From assembly GCA_002431545.1 (NCBI GenBank), contig DJFY01000126.1, positions 9,092 through 52,632 on the forward strand: a stretch of 43,541 nucleotides of DNA, read 5' to 3'. Made by a program: the position numbers and the translations under genes. Origin of the DNA: Cellvibrionales bacterium UBA5860. GTDB lineage: Bacteria > Pseudomonadota > Gammaproteobacteria > Pseudomonadales > Porticoccaceae. This document shows positions 8,580-16,008 of the stretch, piece after piece. The notes beneath the pieces are model-generated. The model searched no databases and had not been told where the DNA came from. It saw nothing but the letters and a program-made list of their open reading frames with translations. Within the stretch, counting starts at the first letter, position 1. Each line of letters starts with the position of its first letter.

Positions 8580-8897
8580 CTGACTATTTCTGAGCCCTGC
8601 AAAACTCCAAGCACTGAAAACCAGGTATCGAATAACCCAGGATCGATTGAAACTGTCCTCTGCGCCCAGGCGTTGATTCGAACGTCCGCTATCCTAAACA
8701 AGCCAACCGATGATTACCATCATCCCGTGAGGCTTCGCAGGATGATCACCCAACCCAACGCCAGCTTGCAGCCAAAGCCAGCCGCTCGAGAGCATCACTG
8801 CGGTGGCGCTATTCCAATGCCTGTCGGTTTACGGCTCGATTGTTAACACCCGCCTTTTAAGTATCACCCAAGAACCGTCCACCTGAGCAAAACTCGC
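8580..8897. other. Intergenic region with a 6-bp inverted repeat
   Basis: This 318-bp stretch separates the metal-uptake genes from the diguanylate cyclase gene. No convincing ORF, RNA gene or terminator was seen. It holds a perfect inverted repeat, GATGAT-TACC-ATCATC, at 8709-8724, about 130 bp upstream of the small His/Cys gene. That could be an operator, but it does not match the Zur or Fur consensus. Confidence 0.5.
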
Positions 8898-9887
8898 TTA
8901 CCCGCGCTTTCGCCTATACATTTGCTCGTCGGCGGCTGTCAGCAGGTCCGCAATCGACGCGTGCGCCTCGGGATCGAAGTCGATAATCCCATGGGATAAA
9001 TTAATGGAATAAGGCAGTGTGTTTATCTCGGCAAACTCGTCCAGATAACGATCGAACCGGTCGACTACCGCTTGCGCCACCTCAGGCGGGGCGTCGGTAC
9101 ACAACACAACAAACTCGTCGCCGCCGAATCGGGCAAAAACATCGGAGTCGCGGGAAACTGCCTTCATGGTATCGGCGACCGCAGTTAACACCCGGTCCCC
9201 TTCGGCGTGCCCGTGGTTATCGTTGATGTGTTTGAATTTATCGACGTCGAAATATACGAGCGACGCGGGCAGACCCTTGCGCCGGCAAAGTTTCAAGTTT
9301 TGCTCGGCCAGCAAGTTGAAACCCCGCCGGTTGAGAGCGCCGGTTAATTCGTCAATGGTCGCGAGCTCGGTCAACTGGAGTTCGCGCTCGACCATCGCTG
9401 CCAGGTCGCGCAGGATTATTTCTTCCTCTTCGGAAAACGCGCGGGGCTGCCGGTCAATCAAACATATGGTGCCCAGATTGTAGCCACCGATGTTGGTCAG
9501 TGGACAACCGGCATAAAAACGGATTTTCGGATCTCCGGTAACCAGGGGGTTGTCGACGAAACGCTGATCCACGGCGGTGTCATTGACGACCAACAGTTCT
9601 TTACCCATTATGGCGTGACCACAGAACGAAATGTCTCTCGGCGTTTCAGTCGCCGACAGGCCCTCTGCGGACTTAAACCATTGCCGATCCCGATCCACCA
9701 GACTTACCAGAGCAATCGGCACGCCAAATATGCGACTGGCGATGCGTGTCAACCGGTCGAATCGCTCCTCGTGCGGCGTATCGAGGATATCGAGTGCTGT
9801 GAGCGCCTCGAGCCGTTCCGTTTCATTGTCGGGAATGTCAGGCTTTTTGATTATACGACTCCTGATTTGACTTGCGCCTAACGGCAA
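8898..9887 (-). CDS. GAF-GGDEF diguanylate cyclase
   Basis: Cytoplasmic enzyme predicted to make the second messenger c-di-GMP from two GTP. A GAF sensor domain covers about residues 40-172, beginning with the usual LDILDTPHEERFDRLTRIA and including DISFCGHAI. A GGDEF domain follows (about 173-329). The catalytic motif GGDEF is intact at 255-259, and an RxxD product-inhibition site (R246-D249, RDSD) lies exactly five residues before it. No membrane segments are present, so the signal is likely cytoplasmic. The start is uncertain. The listed TTG at 9887 has no ribosome-binding site, whereas a clear AGGAG at 9859-9863 precedes a possible non-standard ATC start at 9849-9851 by 7 nt. The gene stands alone between intergenic regions. 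Confidence 0.88.
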   Translation of the reverse strand: MPLGASQIRSRIIKKPDIPDNETERLEALTALDILDTPHEERFDRLTRIASRIFGVPIALVSLVDRDRQWFKSAEGLSATETPRDISFCGHAIMGKELLVVNDTAVDQRFVDNPLVTGDPKIRFYAGCPLTNIGGYNLGTICLIDRQPRAFSEEEEIILRDLAAMVERELQLTELATIDELTGALNRRGFNLLAEQNLKLCRRKGLPASLVYFDVDKFKHINDNHGHAEGDRVLTAVADTMKAVSRDSDVFARFGGDEFVVLCTDAPPEVAQAVVDRFDRYLDEFAEINTLPYSINLSHGIIDFDPEAHASIADLLTAADEQMYRRKRG

Positions 9888-9981
9888 AGCAGCTATAGCC
9901 AGCGGATGCCCCTGGGCTCGCGGGTTTCGCTGGATCGCAGCCCCTTAGACAAAACACTCTACCCGCCTCGGACCAAACACG

Positions 9982-11190
9982 CTAATCGGGTGAATCCGCC
10001 GCAGCGGGCGCGATAAAGCGCAGCAACAGGTAACCTGCAACCCCGGAGACAAGCGAGCCCAGAAGAATCCCCAGGCGATCGTCGACACCGATCTCGCTGC
10101 CGCTCTGCTGAAAGGCCAGCGAGCCAACGAATAAACTCATGGTAAAACCGATCCCGCAAAGCAGGGCAACGCCGTACAGCTGAAGCCAACCGACGTCCTG
10201 TGGGAGTTTGGCAATACGCAATTTGATTGCCAGCCAGGAAAAACCGAACACACCGATCTGGTTGCCAAAAAACAGACCCGCGGCGATACCCATGGACACG
10301 GGATGGGTAAATGCATCCAGCGTAATATTGTCAAAGGAGATGCCTGAATTGGCAAAGGCGAACAAGGGCAGGATACAGTAGGAAACCGAGGGATGGAGTT
10401 CGTGTTCGAGCTTTTCGAGTTGGGTCAGGGTCTCGCCCTCCTCTTTGCGAAACGGAATAAAAAACGCCGTCACCACGCCTGCAAGTGTGGCGTGAACACC
10501 GGACTTTAGCACCGCCACCCAGAGCACCAGTCCAACAAGCAGATACGGCACCAGACTCAGCACGCCACGCCGGTTTAATACAAAGAGACCAAAAATCGCG
10601 ATACCCGCCGACAGGAGCGAAGACACGGACAGATTCTCCGTATAAAAAATCGCGATAATAATAATTGCGCCCAGGTCATCGATGATGGCCAGCGTCATCA
10701 AAAACAACTTTAACGACTGGGGAATACGGCTACCCAATAACGCCAGCACACCGAGGGCAAAAGCGATATCCGTCGCCGACGGTATGGCCCAGCCCCTGAT
10801 CGCCACCGGGTCACCGGCATTAATCGTGGCGTAGATCACCGCCGGTACAGCCATGCCGCCCAGCGCTGCTATCGCCGGCAAAACCACGCGCGCCGGGTCG
10901 GCCAGTTCACCGGCGAGAAATTCCCGTTTTATCTCCAGACCGACGAGGAAAAAAAACATGGACATGAGCCCGTCGTTAATCCACAGCAGCAGGGGTTTTT
11001 CGATCTGGAATTCGCCCACGCGGATTTCGACGATAGTCGCCAGGAGCGCGTCGTACCACATATCTGCTGGAGAGTTCACAGCCAGCATGGCCAGAACAGC
11101 GGCCGACAGCAGTAAAATGCCACTGGCTGACTCGAGACGTAAAAACTCGTTCACCGCACCGACGACTTCGTTTACTTTTTCGATAACCAC
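9982..11190 (-). CDS. nhaA: Na+/H+ antiporter NhaA
   Basis: Inner-membrane antiporter that expels sodium in exchange for protons, important for salt and pH tolerance. The 402-residue length fits NhaA (E. coli 388), and about twelve hydrophobic segments are visible. Family hallmarks are present: GLEIKREFLAGEL near 84-96, PSATDIAFALGVLALLG (137-153) with the Asp equivalent to E. coli D133, and the sodium-binding pair DD at 171-172 in LAIIDDLGAI. The start is GTG at 11190, with only a weak AGAGG about 13 nt upstream. It stands as a single gene. A sodium antiporter fits a marine lifestyle, though NhaA is widespread. Confidence 0.94.
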   Translation of the reverse strand: MVIEKVNEVVGAVNEFLRLESASGILLLSAAVLAMLAVNSPADMWYDALLATIVEIRVGEFQIEKPLLLWINDGLMSMFFFLVGLEIKREFLAGELADPARVVLPAIAALGGMAVPAVIYATINAGDPVAIRGWAIPSATDIAFALGVLALLGSRIPQSLKLFLMTLAIIDDLGAIIIIAIFYTENLSVSSLLSAGIAIFGLFVLNRRGVLSLVPYLLVGLVLWVAVLKSGVHATLAGVVTAFFIPFRKEEGETLTQLEKLEHELHPSVSYCILPLFAFANSGISFDNITLDAFTHPVSMGIAAGLFFGNQIGVFGFSWLAIKLRIAKLPQDVGWLQLYGVALLCGIGFTMSLFVGSLAFQQSGSEIGVDDRLGILLGSLVSGVAGYLLLRFIAPAAADSPD

Positions 11191-11596
11191 TTATTTACGT
11201 GCCTCTTGTCTGCTGAAGCTGCCCTGTCCCATAGACCCCCAGATGCTCCTGGCCCAGCAACGGTGTCGGCCATCTGAAATTTTATTCGGCACTTTACCGA
11301 TTGGGGCGTAAATCACAAGAGATATCAGAACCGGCACGCTTTATCGGGATGACGGCGGTGCTGAAACGTTACCGGCGCCCTCCAGAGCCTATGCGAGAAT
11401 TAACGGCGCCGGAGCACAAGTCGGCCACCCCTATCGCAATCCAAGGATTTACCTTCTGAATGGCACAAAGCTTCGTGTCCTTCACGCAGGACAGGGCCTT
11501 TCCTTCACCGGGCCAATGCAGCTCGATTCCCCAGGCATGGGCTAATGAGTAAACTATGACGTCTTGTCTCTATTGATAGCAAAAGAAATTACCACC
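11191..11596. other. Divergent intergenic region, nhaA / carboxyltransferase
   Basis: About 400 bp between two divergent genes. No convincing gene is seen; a 30-codon ORF from ATG 11460 lacks a ribosome-binding site at useful distance. A perfect 6-bp inverted repeat (TGTCCT and AGGACA around TCACGC) lies near 11476-11493. Both promoters should be here, but I could not place them with confidence. Confidence 0.4.
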
Positions 11597-13135
11597 GTGA
11601 GTAAAATCAAAACCCAGCCACAACCGGCGATCAACGTCGACAAAGACGAGGTATTTAAGGAATTTCGGGACCGCGTCGACGGCACGCTCGACGCCGGCCG
11701 ACCCGGACCTATTGCCCGGCAACATGCGCGCGGCTATCGCAGCGCGCGCGAGAATCTAGAGGACTTATGCGATCCGGATTCCTTTCTGGAATACGGCCAG
11801 CTTGCTGTCGCCGCCCAGCGCCAACGGCGCGACTTTGACGATCTGAAAATCAATACTGCAGCCGATGGCATCATTACCGGTCTGGCAAAAATCAACGGCG
11901 ACTTGTTCGACGAAGACGACAGTAAAGTTGTGGTGATCATCAACGATTACACCGTGCTGGCCGGCACCCAGGGTGTCTTTCACCACAAAAAGCTGGACAC
12001 TGCTATCGAATTGGCCCACGAGCTGCGGCGGCCTGTGGTGATGTACACGGAGGGTGGCGGTGGCCGCCCCGGCGATACGGATTACGAATTGACACTGGAC
12101 GTGAGCTCTTTTGCCACCTGGGCCAGCCTCGCTGGCCGCGTGCCCACTATCGCGGTGAATAACGGTTATTGCTTTGCCGGCAACGCAGCCCTGTTTGGTT
12201 GTGCGGATGTCACCATCGCCACTAAGACCTCCTGGATCGGCATGGCGGGTCCCGCCATGATCGAAGGCGGTGGCATGGGCGTGTACAAACCGACGGAGAT
12301 CGGCCCTATCGACGTACAAACGCGCAACGGTGTGGTCGATATTGTCGCCCGGGACGAAGCCGACGCCACCCGCCTGGCACGGCAGGTCCTTTCCTATTTT
12401 CAGGGGCCTGTCGACGACTGGCGTTGTCTGGACCAGAGCAAACTCTGGGATCTGATGCCGGCCGACCGAAGATACACTTATAAAGTCCGGCGTATTATCG
12501 AAGCGCTGGCGGATGTCGACTCTTTCACAGAGATACGTCCCGACTACGGCAAGGGCATTATCACGGGTTTTCTGCGCATCGAAGGCAAGCCCTTTGGCTT
12601 GATCTGCAATGACTGCCAGCACCTGGGCGGCGCGATTGACTCAGAAGGCTCGCTCACCGGCGCGCGTTTTCTCGACTTGTGCAGCAATTTTTCGCTGCCG
12701 GTACTGTGCCTGGTCGATACACCGGGGTTTATGGTCGGTCCGGACAGCGAGGTCGAAGGCGCGGTGCGTAAGATGTCCGATCTGATGATTGCCGGCGCGC
12801 GCCTGAAATCTCCCATGGTCGCCATCGTGCTGCGCAAAGGTTACGGCCTGGGTGCCATCGCCATGACCGGCGGCAGTTTCGCCCGGCCGGTTTATACCGC
12901 GTCCTGGCCTAGCGGGGAGTTCGGTGCCATGGGTCTTGAGGGCGCAGTTCATCTCGGTTTCAAAAAAGAGTTGGAGGCCGCCAAGACGCCGGCGGAAAAA
13001 GACGCGCTGTTCAACAAGCTGCTCAACGCCATGTACGAGCGCGGCAAGGCAACCACCGCCGCCACGTATCTGGAAATCGACGCCGTCATCGACCCGGCCG
13101 ATACCCGCAAGGTCGTCCTGCAGGCGATTGGCTAA
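11597..13135 (+). CDS. Acyl-CoA carboxylase carboxyltransferase (beta) subunit
   Basis: Carboxyltransferase subunit of a biotin-dependent acyl-CoA carboxylase (PccB/AccD5/MccB type). It transfers CO2 from biotin to an acyl-CoA. The 512-residue product shows both crotonase-like halves: GTQGVFHHKKLDTAIELA and TEGGGGRPGD in the N-half, and the family signature LCLVDTPGFMVGPDSE with KGYGLGAIAMTGG in the C-half. I chose GTG at 11597 (MSKIKTQPQPAIN) because the in-frame TTG at 11564 only adds a short unconserved stretch; neither has a strong ribosome-binding site. No biotin carboxylase or biotin carrier gene lies in the window, so its partner must be elsewhere. It ends 3 bp from the stop of the convergent oxidoreductase gene. 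Its substrate could be propionyl-, methylcrotonyl- or another acyl-CoA and cannot be read from the sequence. Confidence 0.85.
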   Translation: MSKIKTQPQPAINVDKDEVFKEFRDRVDGTLDAGRPGPIARQHARGYRSARENLEDLCDPDSFLEYGQLAVAAQRQRRDFDDLKINTAADGIITGLAKINGDLFDEDDSKVVVIINDYTVLAGTQGVFHHKKLDTAIELAHELRRPVVMYTEGGGGRPGDTDYELTLDVSSFATWASLAGRVPTIAVNNGYCFAGNAALFGCADVTIATKTSWIGMAGPAMIEGGGMGVYKPTEIGPIDVQTRNGVVDIVARDEADATRLARQVLSYFQGPVDDWRCLDQSKLWDLMPADRRYTYKVRRIIEALADVDSFTEIRPDYGKGIITGFLRIEGKPFGLICNDCQHLGGAIDSEGSLTGARFLDLCSNFSLPVLCLVDTPGFMVGPDSEVEGAVRKMSDLMIAGARLKSPMVAIVLRKGYGLGAIAMTGGSFARPVYTASWPSGEFGAMGLEGAVHLGFKKELEAAKTPAEKDALFNKLLNAMYERGKATTAATYLEIDAVIDPADTRKVVLQAIG

Positions 13136-13138
13136 AGG

Positions 13139-14116
13139 CTATTTAAACGCGGGCATCACCTGTCCGACAAAAGCACTGTAGGACTCCGGGTTCATCGGCA
13201 ACATGATGTGGTAGGTCATGCCGGTGGCATCGATACGCGACTGTAGTTCTTCGACAACCTGTTCCGGCGTTCCCATAAGCGCTACAGGTGAACGCTGTGC
13301 ACTGGCGTAGTCGGCAAAGCCGAGCTGGCGGGCAATGCCCTCCAGCATGGGGTCGGCAGCCTTGTCGGACAGCGCTACGAGCGTAAATCCGCTCAATTCT
13401 ATGGCATCGGGGTCCCGCCTGGCGGCTTCGGCAAACTGTTTAAGCTGCGCGATCTTGTCACCGAGTACGGCTTTGGTAAAACGCACGGTGGCCCCCGGAT
13501 CGTTGACAAAATCCTTGCCATTCGAGGTCGGCGGAATCATGTTGAGAATATCCGCGTGCGCGGCGGCAATTTTCAGCAGCCCGGTACCCGAACCGCCCAG
13601 CATCAGGGGCGGATGGGGCTGCTGCACGGGACGTGGATGATTCAGTGCTTTGTCGATAGCAAAATACTTGCCCCTGAAGGTGGGCTCGTCGTCACACCAC
13701 ATGGCCTTGACGATCTGCACGGTTTCCTCGAGCCGGGCCAGGCGCTCCGGTGTCGAGGGAAACGGGTACCCGTGGGCCAGGTACTCCTTGTCGAACCAGC
13801 CGGCACCAATGCCGAGAATAAAGCGCCCGTCACTCACCTGATCCAGGGTAGAGGTAATCTTGGCCAGCAATGCCGGCGAGCGAAACGAGGCCGCAACCAC
13901 AGAGGGCGCAAGACGAATCGTGTCGGTCAATGCGGCGATGGCCGTCAGACTGGTAAAGCACTCGAGCTGCGGAGTGTCGTGCGTACCCAACGGCGAGAAA
14001 AAATGATCATTAGTGGAAACAGAAAAAAAGCCGTCCTGTTCAGCCTGTAGCGCTGCCGCTTTGGCCTCGGCAAAATTTCCGGTAGGCAAAAAAACACCAA
14101 ATTTTATATTTTTCAT
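13139..14116 (-). CDS. LLM-class flavin-dependent oxidoreductase
   Basis: Luciferase-like monooxygenase/oxidoreductase of the TIM-barrel type, about 325 residues, typical of the family. The N-terminus MKNIKFGVFLPTGNFAEAKA begins with the first barrel strand. RFILGIGAGWFDKEYLAHG (about 97-115) is the classic LLM motif, followed by RLARLEETVQIVKAMW. Members use FMN or F420; the cofactor cannot be told from the sequence, although F420 is rare in gammaproteobacteria. The ATG at 14116 lies in a locally AT-rich stretch with a poor ribosome-binding site. The gene may be cotranscribed with the crotonase, methyltransferase and hyu genes upstream on the same strand. In a catabolic cluster it could oxidise a ketone or other intermediate; this is inference. 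Confidence 0.85.
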   Translation of the reverse strand: MKNIKFGVFLPTGNFAEAKAAALQAEQDGFFSVSTNDHFFSPLGTHDTPQLECFTSLTAIAALTDTIRLAPSVVAASFRSPALLAKITSTLDQVSDGRFILGIGAGWFDKEYLAHGYPFPSTPERLARLEETVQIVKAMWCDDEPTFRGKYFAIDKALNHPRPVQQPHPPLMLGGSGTGLLKIAAAHADILNMIPPTSNGKDFVNDPGATVRFTKAVLGDKIAQLKQFAEAARRDPDAIELSGFTLVALSDKAADPMLEGIARQLGFADYASAQRSPVALMGTPEQVVEELQSRIDATGMTYHIMLPMNPESYSAFVGQVMPAFK

Positions 14117-14223
14117 AGCATTACATTAATTACTTAGAGTTTAATATTGATTAAAATTGAGGGCGTCCGGCGAAAGTAACAACCGCGGTAGCCCCTTGTA
14201 ATCGGTATTGAGGGACAGCAAGG

Positions 14224-15126
14224 TTATTTCTTCCTCTTGCCCCTGACCGTTTTGCGGTCGCTGGATTTACCTTTGCCGGACTTGCATTTGCCCGGTTGAC
14301 GCTTACCGGATCGTTTGCCCACGAGTTCAGGCTGTGGCGGCTCGCCGGGCAAATTAGTGAAGTCCGGTTCGCGTTTTTCCTTGAACGCCTGAATCGCCTC
14401 GCGATTAGCCGGCGCGCCCACCAGGTCGGCGAAGGCGGCAGTCTCCCGTTTGCGGGCATTTCGAATACCTTTCAGGTGCGGCGCCAGCACCAGCTGCTTG
14501 GTGTAAACCAGCGAGCTGATGGGCATGGCGGCGATCTGCCGGGCCAGGGCGTTGACTTCAACCATGAGATTCTCAGGGCGGGTTTTCTTCCAGGCCAGCC
14601 CCATATCGACGCACTGGTCGGCATCGAACCATTCCGCGGTGTAGAGCATATGGGCGGCATTGAAGCCACCTATGCGCAGAGGTAACAGGTAGGAATTTGC
14701 CGCTTCCACGGTAACGCCAAGTGTGGCGAAGGGTGCACGCAGGCGCGCGGCCTCACTGATAAAAACGAAGTCGCAGTGCGGCAGCATAGTGACACCGATA
14801 CCAACCCCGAGCCCATTGACCGCGGCAATCACCGGTTTGGGAAAAGTAGCGAGCGTATCGAGAAAATGCGGGAATCCGTGGGGCTCGTCGTCGTCATGCT
14901 GGCGCGGACTGGCCATTTCCTCGAGATCCTGACCAGCGGTGAAGGCCCGGCCGGCGCCCGTAATCACTACTACAGCGACGTTGTCGTTATCGGCGGCATC
15001 GACAAGTGCATCGCCCGCGCCATCGTATAACTCATCGTTAAATGCATTGAGCGCGTCGGGCCGATTCAGGGTGATCGTGCGCACGCGGTTATCATCGCTC
15101 ACCAGGACACAGTCTGAATTTCTCAT
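14224..15126 (-). CDS. Enoyl-CoA hydratase/isomerase with Lys-rich tail
   Basis: Crotonase-fold enzyme acting on acyl-CoA thioesters. The oxyanion-hole region is seen in GAGRAFTAGQDLEEM (about 57-71), and the second in AVNGLGVGIGVTMLPHCD (about 101-118). LGVTVEAANSYLLPLRIG carries the Glu at the position of the crotonase catalytic acid (E164 type). The other classical Glu (E144 type) is not clearly retained, so isomerase or another crotonase activity is as likely as hydration. Residues beyond about 268 form a very basic tail rich in Lys, Arg, Gly and Ser (KRSGKRQPGKCKSGKGKSS and on), absent from ordinary crotonases. The start is ATG 15126. It sits on the same strand as the hyu genes and the LLM oxidoreductase. 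Confidence 0.85.
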   Translation of the reverse strand: MRNSDCVLVSDDNRVRTITLNRPDALNAFNDELYDGAGDALVDAADNDNVAVVVITGAGRAFTAGQDLEEMASPRQHDDDEPHGFPHFLDTLATFPKPVIAAVNGLGVGIGVTMLPHCDFVFISEAARLRAPFATLGVTVEAANSYLLPLRIGGFNAAHMLYTAEWFDADQCVDMGLAWKKTRPENLMVEVNALARQIAAMPISSLVYTKQLVLAPHLKGIRNARKRETAAFADLVGAPANREAIQAFKEKREPDFTNLPGEPPQPELVGKRSGKRQPGKCKSGKGKSSDRKTVRGKRKK

Positions 15127-15198
15127 GGTTGACAGGCTACCTTCCGGCTTACTCGAAAAAATGAATTGATTACCCTGACCTTAGCTCTCGGTCACGGC

Positions 15199-16008
15199 TT
15201 ACTTAATTGCAGTTACCAGGAACTGCGGCAATACAAACATAAAGGTTTGATCCACCACCGCGCGTTTAATCTGCCCGAGAAGATCATCCGCCCGCTCCTT
15301 CGACATCCCGCCCACTCGGGCATACTCGATCATGTTAACAAGCACCGGCAGCATACGACCCCGGATATCGGCCGAGGTAATAATCTTGACCGCCACCTGA
15401 GCAAACCCCGCCTTTTTCAACTCACTGTATAACAGACGGCCGATCAACGGCGTTTTATAAGCGCAACTCGCGGCTTCGATGAGCTCGGCCAACTGCGTGC
15501 GACCCAGCGGCTCCAGTGCCATCATGCCCCAGTCGCTGTCGATCACGTGAACGATACCACCGGGCTTCACCACGCGATAAAACTCGGCAATCACCGCATC
15601 GTAGTGAGTGACATATTCCAACACGTTTTTACAGACCAAGCGATCGGCGGCGCCATCGCCAAGCGGTACGCGGTCATCAGTGATGTGGTGTACGGTGGTC
15701 GTCTCAGAAAATCCTTCTGCCGAGAGGTTTTCGCGCGCCTGTGCGACAAACGTCTCGTTCAGCTCGACGCCGTGGACATGACCGCCATCCGCCACCCTTC
15801 GAGCCAACTCGACCGCGAGGCCTCCCGGGCCGCAGCCGTAATCGACAACTACCTGGCCGGGCGCAATTTCTGCCGCAGCCAGCAGCGGCTCCATTGCCGG
15901 ATGCCACTGGAACAATTGCTGGTAGGCTCCCAAGCGCTGCGCGTCGATTTCCAACCAGTGGTCCCGATAATAGGTCGCCTTGTTGACCGCACCCGACGCG
16001 CTAGCCAT
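15199..16008 (-). CDS. Class I SAM-dependent methyltransferase
   Basis: Rossmann-fold methyltransferase. Motif I is well formed (VVVDYGCGPGGLAVELA), followed by the acidic end of strand 2 in HVHGVELNETF, and a motif resembling post-I (RLVCKNVLEYVTHYD). With the ATG at 16008 the protein is 269 residues and overlaps the hyuB stop by 8 bp; an ATG at 16044 would add 12 residues and overlap by 44 bp. No strong ribosome-binding site is visible for either, so translational coupling to hyuB is likely. The C-terminal part resembles small-molecule (UbiE/Coq5-like) methyltransferases, and the target is unknown. Its tight linkage to HyuB suggests it acts on the same substrate, or on a product of the pathway, but this is inference. 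Confidence 0.8.
   Translation of the reverse strand: MASASGAVNKATYYRDHWLEIDAQRLGAYQQLFQWHPAMEPLLAAAEIAPGQVVVDYGCGPGGLAVELARRVADGGHVHGVELNETFVAQARENLSAEGFSETTTVHHITDDRVPLGDGAADRLVCKNVLEYVTHYDAVIAEFYRVVKPGGIVHVIDSDWGMMALEPLGRTQLAELIEAASCAYKTPLIGRLLYSELKKAGFAQVAVKIITSADIRGRMLPVLVNMIEYARVGGMSKERADDLLGQIKRAVVDQTFMFVLPQFLVTAIK

Noticed and set aside
8352..8846. 164-codon plus-strand ORF across the small His/Cys gene and its upstream region
   Set aside because: The overlapping minus-strand gene has a signal-like segment and conserved-looking motifs; this one shows none.
11765..12622. 285-codon minus-strand ORF inside the carboxyltransferase gene
   Set aside because: Antisense to a clear family member, with composition typical of a shadow frame.
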